Part shown: one piece after another, positions 55,430-63,118 of the stretch
How positions within the stretch are numbered: position 1 is the first letter of the stretch
Layout: every line of letters starts with the position of its first letter
Source of the DNA: Flavobacterium sp. 140616W15
Lineage (GTDB): Bacteria > Bacteroidota > Bacteroidia > Flavobacteriales > Flavobacteriaceae
Length of the DNA stretch: 64,000 nt
Reading direction: 5' to 3'
NCBI RefSeq assembly: GCF_003668995.1
Contig: NZ_CP033068.1
Span: 1,116,001-1,180,000, forward strand
Program-made: the position numbers and the translations under genes
The notes under the pieces: model-generated
Seen by the model: the letters and a program-made list of their open reading frames with translations, nothing else
The model's database searches: none
Told to the model about the DNA's origin: nothing

Positions 55430-57109
55430 TTATTTTTTGGTTACAATTTCAATTACACCATTTTCTCCCTGAGTTCCGTATTTAGCTATTGCATCAGGTC
55501 CTTTAAATACGCTCATTGATTTGATATTTTTCGAATCAAGTTCATCTAGACTTATATCAGAAACTATAATACCATCTATAATTATTAATTGTTCGGATTT
55601 TTTTGAGCTTCCTTTTTTTGGAGAAGATATTTTGATTGTAGTTTCATTTTTTGTGTCATTTTTTGTGTCAGTGTTTGCCTTAGTTGAATTAGCGTTTTTA
55701 TTAATTTTAATACTCGTAAAACTGCTACTGTTAGCATTTTTATCATTTTTTAATTGAATAGCTATATCATGAGCATCTTTATCATCGTTATTAATAGTAA
55801 TGGCAACATTGTTATCACTAGTGGTAGTTGAAGTAGTAGTAAAGACACTTGAGCTTTTATTATTTTTAGGCTCATTCTTAAGTTCTTTAGCTCTTTTTTT
55901 ATCTTCAACTTTTTTATCAGTAGTAAAGGCAACTTTTTTAGAGCCGTTTTTGTATGTCGTTACGATAATTCCGCAGTTTTTAATTGCTTTACTTTCATTC
56001 AAGAGAAAGGTTTGGTTTAATTCAGAGCCTCTTTTTACCTCTATTCTAATAGCTTTTAACAGATTTTCGGAATTGCGTTCTAAATCTGAGAAAACAGCAT
56101 CTATATTGTGATTTTGTTTTAGTTTTTCGGCCATTACTTTTAATTCCTGATCTGTTGCACTATTTTTAATTTTGTAAATATCTACATCAGTTATTTCTTC
56201 TATTGGATCTGTTTTCAGGGTTTCATTCTTGATGGATTCCTTTTCTTTTGCTATAATTTCAACTTGAAATAAAAGTACAAAAGCTACAAGTGCTGGAATT
56301 ACAACGTAGTATTTCCATGAATTTCTCTTTTTTGATTGATTTTTGTTTAACATAATGATTCGTTTTTTGATTAATGATTGAAAAAAATGATTGGTGATTG
56401 CAACACAATTCTCATGTGTTGTTATTTTTAAAAGCGTGTATTGGTATGCTTTTTTGTCGGATATTTTTTGTGCAGCTTCGCTATCTGCTATGAATTCAAG
56501 ATTTTGTAGAATAGATTTTTTATAAAGCCAAACAATGGGATTGAACCAAAATAATATGCAAAAGATTCTTGATACCAGAACATCTATTGTATGATTTTGC
56601 TCACTATGTACTTTTTCATGCTCAATAATACTTTCTAGTTCTAAATCGCTATACAATGATGAGTTGTACACGATATAATCAAAGTAAGAAAAAGGAGCGA
56701 TATTTTCTTTTATGTCAATGAATTTAAAATCAGCTTGTTGTTTTATTTTTTGGCCCTTTAAAACAGAATTTAAACTATAGAAATCAAAAGCAAATTTTAT
56801 TAATAGAGCCAAGAATCCAATACCATAAATAGCAATTAAAGCAAAATTCCAATCAACAAGTGATACATCCGGATTATTTTGGGGAGTATAAATTTGATAA
56901 TTATTGATATATGAAGTTGGAGTAGAAGCAATCCAAACTGTTTTAGTATAAACTATAAAAGGCAATACAACCGAGGTGATTAATCCCGTTAATAAAAACC
57001 ATCTATTGCTATTAAAAAAAGTTTCTTTTCGCAATAAAAAATAATACGCCAAATAAAATAGGGTGATTAGTCCACTAGTTTTAAGAATATAGATGAAAAT
57101 TGCTTCCAT
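55430..57109 (-). CDS. BlaR1/M56-family membrane metallopeptidase, copy 1, with TonB-plug-like C-terminus, 559 aa
   Basis: Same membrane layout and zinc motif as copy 2 (HEKVHSEQNH). The last 60 residues read LIIIDGIIVSDISLDELDSKNIKSMSVFKGPDAIAKYGTQGENGVIEIVTKK, the pattern of a TonB-dependent receptor plug domain, here on the periplasmic side. A Lys/Asn/Ser/Thr-rich linker precedes it. It starts 6 bp after the BlaI gene, so they form one signalling unit: the M56 sensor cleaves itself and releases BlaI on a signal that is not known here. Confidence 0.88.
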   Translation of the reverse strand: MEAIFIYILKTSGLITLFYLAYYFLLRKETFFNSNRWFLLTGLITSVVLPFIVYTKTVWIASTPTSYINNYQIYTPQNNPDVSLVDWNFALIAIYGIGFLALLIKFAFDFYSLNSVLKGQKIKQQADFKFIDIKENIAPFSYFDYIVYNSSLYSDLELESIIEHEKVHSEQNHTIDVLVSRIFCILFWFNPIVWLYKKSILQNLEFIADSEAAQKISDKKAYQYTLLKITTHENCVAITNHFFQSLIKKRIIMLNKNQSKKRNSWKYYVVIPALVAFVLLFQVEIIAKEKESIKNETLKTDPIEEITDVDIYKIKNSATDQELKVMAEKLKQNHNIDAVFSDLERNSENLLKAIRIEVKRGSELNQTFLLNESKAIKNCGIIVTTYKNGSKKVAFTTDKKVEDKKRAKELKNEPKNNKSSSVFTTTSTTTSDNNVAITINNDDKDAHDIAIQLKNDKNANSSSFTSIKINKNANSTKANTDTKNDTKNETTIKISSPKKGSSKKSEQLIIIDGIIVSDISLDELDSKNIKSMSVFKGPDAIAKYGTQGENGVIEIVTKK

Positions 57110-57115
57110 AAATTA

Positions 57116-57475
57116 TTATTTTTTGTTTTCGATCATTTCTAGAATTTCACGTAATTCGTCTGCAGAAATTTTTTCTTCTTTGGCAAAAAAGGAAACCATA
57201 TTTTTATACGAGCTATTAAAATAATTGTCAATTGCCGTATTCATAAAACGTTTGCTATACTCTTTTAAAGTTACTACAGGATAATATTGATGTGTGTTTC
57301 CAAATGGAGTATGAGCCACAAAACCTTTTTCTTCTAAGTTTCGTACAATAGTCGATAGCGTGTTGTAATGCGGTTGGTCCTCAGTAATTTCAGCCTGAAT
57401 TTCTTTTACAAATGCTTTATTTAGCTTCCATAAAATGTGCATTATCTCTTCTTCTTTGTTGGTTAACTTTTGCAT
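57116..57475 (-). CDS. BlaI/MecI/CopY-family repressor, copy 1, 119 aa
   Basis: Winged-helix repressor: LTNKEEEIMHILWKLNKAF and YNTLSTIVRNLEEKGFVAH, ending in MIENKK. It opens the run BlaI - M56 - BlaI - M56 - serine hydrolase on the minus strand. Three operator copies overlap its promoter (57501-57556), which strongly suggests autorepression of the whole run. Confidence 0.93.
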   Translation of the reverse strand: MQKLTNKEEEIMHILWKLNKAFVKEIQAEITEDQPHYNTLSTIVRNLEEKGFVAHTPFGNTHQYYPVVTLKEYSKRFMNTAIDNYFNSSYKNMVSFFAKEEKISADELREILEMIENKK

Positions 57476-57491
57476 ATTTCTAATTTTAAAT

Positions 57492-57522
57492 CAAACGTAC
57501 AACTATTTTTATAGTTACACAA
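57492..57522 (-). promoter_or_regulatory. Promoter of the BlaI-M56 operon
   Basis: Read on the minus strand: -33 TTG (57522-57520), 20 bases, then TACGTTTG (57499-57492), an exact Bacteroidetes -7 element TAnnTTTG. The start codon follows 16 bases later. The first operator fills the space between the two boxes. Confidence 0.75.
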
Positions 57523-57556
57523 CTAAAAAAGCAGTTATTAAACTATTTTTTTAGTT
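57501..57556. promoter_or_regulatory. Three phased operators AACTA-N6-TAGTT
   Basis: Copies at 57501-57516 and 57541-57556 are exact; the copy at 57521-57536 ends CAGTT, one base off. They are spaced exactly 20 bp apart, close to two turns of the helix. They overlap the BlaI promoter, so BlaI is the likely binder. Confidence 0.7.
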
Positions 57557-57611
57557 AAGGTCTATTCTAAAGAAGTCGTATTAGAAACGTGTTTCTAGTT
57601 TAAAATATTGT

Positions 57612-58874
57612 TTAACAGGTTTTTAGTTTGCTTTTAAAATCTTTTTTGTGTAGTTGTAAAATGCTGTTTTCTTTTTGTAATTCTTTCTGAATCCAAAAAC
57701 AACATATGGTTGCAGCTAGTCCAATAGTTCCCATTATGAACCAATTATATTGATATCCTAATCGGGTAATAAATTCAAAACCTACTTTGGAGCTAATAAT
57801 ATGTGCCAAGCTAAAACTCATGGTATATAAAGCCATATAGCGTCCTTCTTGACCTCGTGGCGCTCTGCTTAAAGCAAAAGCATTAGAAAAAGGGAAGGCT
57901 AATATTTCGCCAAGAGAAACTATAATCATTGCAAATACAAGTATTCCAGCCCAAACATTAATTAATAATAAATAGAAGCTTGAAGCCATTAATATAGTAC
58001 CATAGATAATTATCTTTATTTTATGAATAGCATTTCGCTCTAAGTAGCTCACAATTGGCATTTCGAGTGAAAATATCATAAGTCCGTTTAGTGTCATTAA
58101 TAATCCTGTTTGCAATTCGCTTAAGCCAAATTTTTCATTGTGATATAATGGTAGCGTTGTAAAAAGCTGAAAGAAAATTATAGCAGTTGCAAAACTTACA
58201 AATAAAAACGCCCAAAATATTTTGTCCTTAAACACCGATTTAGGTTCGCTTATTATATCGTGACTACTGTCATGAACTGGTTTTTTCTTTTCTTTTACCA
58301 GTAATGCAAAAATTGAAATTGCTACAATACAAGAAGCACCATCCACCCAAAATAATCCTTTATAACCAATTCCCATAATAATTAAACCTCCTAATGCAGG
58401 ACCAGCAGCAAAACCGAGATTTACTGCAAGTCGTACCAATGTTAAGGCGCGAGTTCTGTTTTCGGGTTTGGCATAAGCACTTAACGAAACATACATTGCA
58501 GGACGAAACATATCGGCGATGACCATAATACTAAACATTGCAAAGCACAATGCCCAGAAAGTCGTTATGTATTGTAAAAAGAATAAAGAGATCCCGCTGG
58601 TAAATAAACTAAATACCATTATTTTGTAAAAGCCTATTTTATCTGATAGCTTACCACCAAGCCAAGAACCCAACATAGAACCTAATCCAAAAGCGACCAT
58701 AATCCAGCCCACTTCATTGTATGAAAATTGAAGGTCTTCTTTTAAGTATTTCGATAAAAACGGTAGAACCATTGTTCCAGCACGATTAATAAACGTGACA
58801 AGTGTAAGTATCCAAATTTCTCTAGAAAATCCTCTAAAATTGTTTATATAGCGTTGAAAGGCGTTGATTAGCAT
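57612..58874 (-). CDS. MFS transporter, 420 aa
   Basis: About twelve membrane segments. Motif A GSWLGGKLSDKIGFYKI is in the loop after the second segment, and ENRTRALTLVRLAVNLGFAAGPALGG follows. The family exports drugs or metabolites; the substrate cannot be told. A possible -7 element TAACTTTG for this gene lies at 58901-58894. The BlaI operon begins 136 bp downstream on the same strand. Confidence 0.9.
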   Translation of the reverse strand: MLINAFQRYINNFRGFSREIWILTLVTFINRAGTMVLPFLSKYLKEDLQFSYNEVGWIMVAFGLGSMLGSWLGGKLSDKIGFYKIMVFSLFTSGISLFFLQYITTFWALCFAMFSIMVIADMFRPAMYVSLSAYAKPENRTRALTLVRLAVNLGFAAGPALGGLIIMGIGYKGLFWVDGASCIVAISIFALLVKEKKKPVHDSSHDIISEPKSVFKDKIFWAFLFVSFATAIIFFQLFTTLPLYHNEKFGLSELQTGLLMTLNGLMIFSLEMPIVSYLERNAIHKIKIIIYGTILMASSFYLLLINVWAGILVFAMIIVSLGEILAFPFSNAFALSRAPRGQEGRYMALYTMSFSLAHIISSKVGFEFITRLGYQYNWFIMGTIGLAATICCFWIQKELQKENSILQLHKKDFKSKLKTC

Positions 58875-58924
58875 TATAAATGGGTTATATGTGCAAAGTT
58901 ATAAAACTTTGTAACTTACAGTCT

Positions 58925-58955
58925 TTGTTGCTTTGTTACTTTTAAACTATTTTTG
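58925..58955 (+). promoter_or_regulatory. Promoter of the DUF1684 gene
   Basis: TTG at 58925-58927 (N20) or 58928-58930 (N17), then TATTTTTG at 58948-58955, an exact TAnnTTTG. The ATG is 14 bases after it. Confidence 0.6.
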
Positions 58956-58969
58956 CTAAAATTTATAAG

Positions 58970-59572
58970 ATGAAAAACCTAATTCTGTTTTTAGCCCTTT
59001 TAGTATTTAACTTTGGCTTTGCTCAAGAAAAATTTGATCGTGTTGCTGCCGAAAATTTTCAAAAGACAATTAATAGCGAATATGCAGATGCAAAAACAAG
59101 TCCGTTGCTTCCTGAAGATTTAAAAACTTTCCAGACATTAGATTTTTATCCAATAAATGAAAAATATGCTGTCGTGGCTAAATTTGTAAAAGCCAAAAAA
59201 GAGAAACCGTTTGAGATGAAAACCTCTACAGCAAGAAAGCCAATGTATATAAAATATGGAATGGTATATTTTATTATTGATGGAGTTGATTTACAATTAA
59301 ATGTATATCGAAATATTGACCTTTCTAAAAAAGAAGAATACAAAGATCATCTATTTTTACCTTTTTCGGATTTAACTTCTGGAAAAGAAACTTATATAGG
59401 AGGAAGGTACATTGATTTAAAAATCCCAAAAGGAAATACAATTGTAATTGATTTTAACCAGGCATATAATCCGTATTGCGCTTATAACCATAAATATTCT
59501 TGCCCAATTGTACCTTTAGAGAATGATTTAAATGTGGCAATAGAAGCAGGTGTTAAAAAGTTTCATGATTAA
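58970..59572 (+). CDS. DUF1684 protein, 200 aa
   Basis: Signal peptide MKNLILFLALLVFNFGFAQ. The C-terminal motif is IVIDFNQAYNPYCAYNHKYSCPIVPLENDL, typical of DUF1684, which has conserved Cys and Tyr and no settled function. It is exported and probably periplasmic. Its stop overlaps the ATG of the TatD-like gene (TAATG), so they are co-translated; a shared role is not known. Confidence 0.9.
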   Translation: MKNLILFLALLVFNFGFAQEKFDRVAAENFQKTINSEYADAKTSPLLPEDLKTFQTLDFYPINEKYAVVAKFVKAKKEKPFEMKTSTARKPMYIKYGMVYFIIDGVDLQLNVYRNIDLSKKEEYKDHLFLPFSDLTSGKETYIGGRYIDLKIPKGNTIVIDFNQAYNPYCAYNHKYSCPIVPLENDLNVAIEAGVKKFHD

Positions 59573-60219
59573 TGCAATTTTTAAATTTCCATACACATAA
59601 ATCAGCAAAACGTCCAGATGTTTTGGATATAGTCAATCAATATCCTAATGAGTTTGACGAAAGCGTAGCTTTTTACTCTATCGGAATTCACCCTTGGTAT
59701 ATTGTAAAGGAACGAATTGAAGCTGATCTGGAAATTATAAATCAAAAAATGACTGCCGAAAATTGTTTGGCTCTTGGCGAATGTGGCTTAGACAAGCGAA
59801 CAGAAGTTCCGTTTGAATTACAAGTAGCTGTTTTTGAAAGGCAATTACTTTTGGCAGAAAAACACCAAAAACCTGTTGTGGTACATTGTGTAGCAGCATT
59901 TCAGGAAGTGATTGCTTTGAAGAAAAGATTAGGAATTACAGTTCCTATGATTATTCATGGTTTTTCTAAAAATGAGCAAGTAGCGAAACAACTTTTAGAC
60001 AATGGATTTTATCTTTCTTTTGGAAAACATTTAATCAGGAATCCTCATTTAGAAACTATTTTTAAAAGTATTCCTAATAACCGTTTTTTTTTAGAAACGG
60101 ATACAGTCGATGAATCTATAGCTATAGTGTATGCGATAGCAGCAAAATATAAAAATAGTACAGTTGATGAATTACAGCAATTACTTGCTAGTAATTATAA
60201 AACAGTATTTAATAAATAA
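59572..60219 (+). CDS. TatD-family hydrolase, 215 aa
   Basis: A metal-dependent (beta/alpha)8 hydrolase: the opening HTHKS, then IGIHPWYI, ALGECGLDKR, VVVHCVAAFQE, MIIHGFS and the C-terminal FLETDT hold the metal ligands of TatD-type DNases. It is shorter than most TatD proteins (about 260 residues), as in other flavobacterial copies. The one-base overlap with the DUF1684 gene shows coupling. Confidence 0.88.
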   Translation: MQFLNFHTHKSAKRPDVLDIVNQYPNEFDESVAFYSIGIHPWYIVKERIEADLEIINQKMTAENCLALGECGLDKRTEVPFELQVAVFERQLLLAEKHQKPVVVHCVAAFQEVIALKKRLGITVPMIIHGFSKNEQVAKQLLDNGFYLSFGKHLIRNPHLETIFKSIPNNRFFLETDTVDESIAIVYAIAAKYKNSTVDELQQLLASNYKTVFNK

Positions 60220-60272
60220 AAAAGGTTCAGATTTTTAAAACCTTAATAACATTAAACTTTAAACAAAATTAT

Positions 60273-60986
60273 ATGGCAGAGTGGACTGAAAGAGCCGAAT
60301 TATTATTTAAAAAAGAAGGATTAGATAATCTTAAAAATTCACATGTTCTTGTTGTTGGATTAGGTGGAGTAGGATCTTTTGCTGCCGAGTTTTTGGCAAG
60401 AGCAGGAGTAGGAACTATGACAATTGTAGATGGAGATGTAGTAGATATTACCAATATAAACAGACAATTACCAGCTTTACACTCGACTGTTGGACAGCCA
60501 AAAGTTACAATCGTAGGCGATCGTTTGATGGATATTAATCCAGAATTAAAATTAATACGTGTTCAGGAGTTTCTTTCACCAGAGCGTGCATTTGAGATTG
60601 TTACAGAAGAGTTTGATTATGTTTTGGACTGTATCGATAGTGTTACTCCAAAATTAAATTTGATTATTGCAGCTAAGCGTAAGCATATTAAAATAATTAG
60701 TAGCATGGGAGCTGGAGGAAAAATGGAAGCTGCAAAAGTAAAAGTTACTGATATATCTAATACTGTAAATTGCTATTTTGCTAAAACAATTCGTAAAAGG
60801 TTAAAAGAAGCTAAAATAGATAAACTAAAAGTGGTTTTTTCTTCAGAGATTCAGGATGAGGCAAGTTTAAAAATGACTGATGGATCTAATTTTAAGAAAT
60901 CATTTTATGGAACAAATAGCTATATGCCAGGATTATTTGGTTTATACGCTGCCGAAACGGTAATTCGTTATCTGCTAAAGAAATAG
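60273..60986 (+). CDS. tcdA: tRNA threonylcarbamoyladenosine dehydratase TcdA, 237 aa
   Basis: E1-like (ThiF/MoeB) fold with an ATP-binding VVGLGGVGSFAAEFLARAGVG, then VDGDVVDITNINRQ and the helix LDCIDSVTPKLNLI. TcdA converts t6A37 of tRNAs to its cyclic form. It lacks the CxxC zinc site of ThiF and MoeB, in line with TcdA. Confidence 0.9.
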   Translation: MAEWTERAELLFKKEGLDNLKNSHVLVVGLGGVGSFAAEFLARAGVGTMTIVDGDVVDITNINRQLPALHSTVGQPKVTIVGDRLMDINPELKLIRVQEFLSPERAFEIVTEEFDYVLDCIDSVTPKLNLIIAAKRKHIKIISSMGAGGKMEAAKVKVTDISNTVNCYFAKTIRKRLKEAKIDKLKVVFSSEIQDEASLKMTDGSNFKKSFYGTNSYMPGLFGLYAAETVIRYLLKK

Positions 60987-61070
60987 TATTCAGTCACCGT
61001 TTAGAGTACCAGTATTAAGAATGCGTATAGTATATAATCTAAATACAAAGTATTTCACAATATAAAAAAA

Positions 61071-61115
61071 ACTTAGAACCTTTGCCTCTTAGAGCCTCAG
61101 AATCTTAGTACCTTA
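61071..61115. repeat. Quasi-periodic CTTAG-type element
   Basis: A short run of repeats of the type CTTAGAACC, CTCTTAGAGC, CTCAGAATC, CTTAGTACC lies directly before the HAD gene. Similar low-complexity stretches are dispersed in flavobacterial genomes. It ends 11 bases before the start codon, so it could form part of the leader RNA. Confidence 0.45.
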
Positions 61116-61126
61116 AAAAGAAAGAA

Positions 61127-61798
61127 ATGATTAAAACAGTAATTTTTGATATGGACGGTGTAATTGTAGATACAGAACCCGTGCATTATTATGCATATCA
61201 CAAACAATTTTCGGAATTAGGTATTCATGTAACCGATGAGGTTTATGCATCGTTTACTGGATTTTCGACACGGAATACTTTTCAAACTCTAAAGAATATT
61301 TTTCCAACTATAGAGCAAGATGTAGAAGATTTGATTCAGAGAAAAAGAACTATTTTTAATGATGCTTTTGATACTAAAGAAGATTTATTGTTGCTAGAAG
61401 GTGTTGAGGATTTAATTAAGGATTTATATGCCAATGGCATGCAATTAATTTTAGCCTCGTCAGCTTCAAAAGTGACTATTGAGCGTGTTTTTACACGTTT
61501 TAATTTGCATCAATATTTTACTGATATTGTTAGCGGTGAAGACTTTCCTCAATCTAAGCCTAATCCAGCTATATTCTTGCATGCAGCTTCATTGTCTAAA
61601 GCACCAAAAGAGGATTGTATTATAATAGAAGATAGTACCAATGGTGTCAAAGCAGCAAAAGCTGCGGGAATATTTTGTGTGGGATACAATAGCGAACATT
61701 CAAAAATGCAGGACTTATCAGATGCTGATATTGTTATTAATCATTTTGATGAGTTAAACTTTGAGAAAATAGTGCAAATTAAGGCTCCTATTAGGTAA
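61127..61798 (+). CDS. HAD-superfamily phosphatase / beta-phosphoglucomutase-like, 223 aa
   Basis: HAD motif I is FDMDGVIVDTEP, motif II is LASSAS, motif III/IV is SKPNPAIFLHAA and IIIEDSTNGVKAAKAAG. The helical cap follows motif I. Sugar phosphates or phosphoglycolate-type compounds are likely substrates; the exact one is not clear. Confidence 0.9.
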   Translation: MIKTVIFDMDGVIVDTEPVHYYAYHKQFSELGIHVTDEVYASFTGFSTRNTFQTLKNIFPTIEQDVEDLIQRKRTIFNDAFDTKEDLLLLEGVEDLIKDLYANGMQLILASSASKVTIERVFTRFNLHQYFTDIVSGEDFPQSKPNPAIFLHAASLSKAPKEDCIIIEDSTNGVKAAKAAGIFCVGYNSEHSKMQDLSDADIVINHFDELNFEKIVQIKAPIR

Positions 61799-61827
61799 TT
61801 ATTAACATTTTGAATTGAACGAATTCG

Positions 61828-61835
61828 TAATTTTG
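61828..61835 (+). promoter_or_regulatory. -7 promoter element of the DUF2911 gene
   Basis: TAATTTTG, an exact TAnnTTTG, 25 bases before the ATG. The nearest TTG is 15 bases upstream, a little close for a -33 box. Confidence 0.45.
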
Positions 61836-61858
61836 GGAAAACAAAAAAACTATAAATA

Positions 61859-62704
61859 ATGAAAAAAGTACTTATTGCCTTAGCAATTGTTATTGCTCCA
61901 TTTGTTGCAGAAGCACAAATAAAAACTCCTCAAGCGAGTCCAAAAGCGGTTGTAAACCAGATTGTTGGTTTAACAGATGTAGAAGTTACTTACTCAAGAC
62001 CAGGCGCTAGAGGTAGAGCAGTATTTGGAAATTTGGTTCCGTTTGGTAAATTATGGAGAACGGGAGCAAACGAAAATTCAGTAATATCATTTAGCGATGA
62101 TGTTGTAATTGATGGTAAAACGTTGAAAAAAGGGAAATATGCTATCTTTACTGTTCCAAGAATTGAAAGCTGGGATGTTATTTTCTATTCAAAAACAGAC
62201 AACTGGGGATTACCAGAAAATTGGAATGATGCTGATGTAGCTTTAAAAACTACTGTAAAAGAAGATGCTTTAAATAAAGCAGTTCAAACATTCACAATTG
62301 GAATTAATAATTTAGACTTTAATTCAGGTACTCTTGATATTGCTTGGGAAAATTCTTCTGTATCAGTAAAGTTTGAAGTTCCTACAGATAAATTAGCTTC
62401 AGAAAGTATCAAAAAAGTATTGGCTGGACCATCATCAAATGATTATTTTGCAGCTGCACAATACACTTTTCAAGCAAAAGGTGGGGATATTGCTAAAGCA
62501 AGAGAATATGTTGATAAAGCAATTGAATTAAGTGCTGATAAACCTTTCTACTTCTACAGACTTAAATCATTAATCCAAGCAAAACAAGGAGACAAAAAAG
62601 GAGCTATCGAAACAGCTAAAATTTCGCTTGTTGCTTCAGAAGCTGCTAAAAATCAGGATTACGTAAAAATGAATAAAGACAGTATTTCTGAATGGAGTAA
62701 ATAA
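61859..62704 (+). CDS. DUF2911 exported protein, 281 aa
   Basis: Signal peptide MKKVLIALAIVIAPFVAEAQ, then the DUF2911 core: VTYSRPGARGRAVFGNLVPFGKLWRTGANENS, and KKGKYAIFTVPRIESWDVIFY. The last 80 residues are TPR-like (AREYVDKAIELSADKPFYFYRLKSLIQAK). Function unknown; probably periplasmic. A strong terminator follows. Confidence 0.9.
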   Translation: MKKVLIALAIVIAPFVAEAQIKTPQASPKAVVNQIVGLTDVEVTYSRPGARGRAVFGNLVPFGKLWRTGANENSVISFSDDVVIDGKTLKKGKYAIFTVPRIESWDVIFYSKTDNWGLPENWNDADVALKTTVKEDALNKAVQTFTIGINNLDFNSGTLDIAWENSSVSVKFEVPTDKLASESIKKVLAGPSSNDYFAAAQYTFQAKGGDIAKAREYVDKAIELSADKPFYFYRLKSLIQAKQGDKKGAIETAKISLVASEAAKNQDYVKMNKDSISEWSK

Positions 62705-62721
62705 TATTTTATTCGATTACT

Positions 62722-62761
62722 AAAAAAACCATTTTGATACTATTTCAAAATGGTTTTTTTT
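62722..62761 (+). terminator. Terminator of the DUF2911 gene
   Basis: AAAAACCATTTTGA / TTTCAAAATGGTTTTTTTT hairpin with a T8 run. Confidence 0.85.
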
Positions 62762-63064
62762 ATGTCTTATTCAGAGCCTAACAATCTTTTAATTCTATTT
62801 TAAGCTTCTAAGTGGCATATGTAAAAATGGTATTCAACGTATATAAAAACATTTAATATTGATAATCAGAAAAGGAATCCAAAAAAATATATCATATAGC
62901 CTTATATGATTTATTTTATGCTAAACGTCTTTTTTAGATATTGGTTAACTATGTTTCTGTGTCAGAAAATAATTGTACTTAAGTAGTTAATGTTATTCTA
63001 AATAGAATTTATTAATAATGGTTATTTCTGCTCTTTTGTATGTTTAGTTTATAATGATGAAAAT
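62762..63064. other. Gap without recognisable features
   Basis: AT-rich; no gene, repeat or clear promoter seen. Confidence 0.4.
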
Positions 63065-63100
63065 AAAAAAACGCTGTAAAACTTATGTCTTACAGCGTTT
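63065..63100 (-). terminator. Terminator of the symporter gene
   Basis: On the minus strand CGCTGTAAG / TTTACAGCG with a T run after it. Confidence 0.75.
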
Positions 63101-63118
63101 GTAGTAATTTGATATTTG

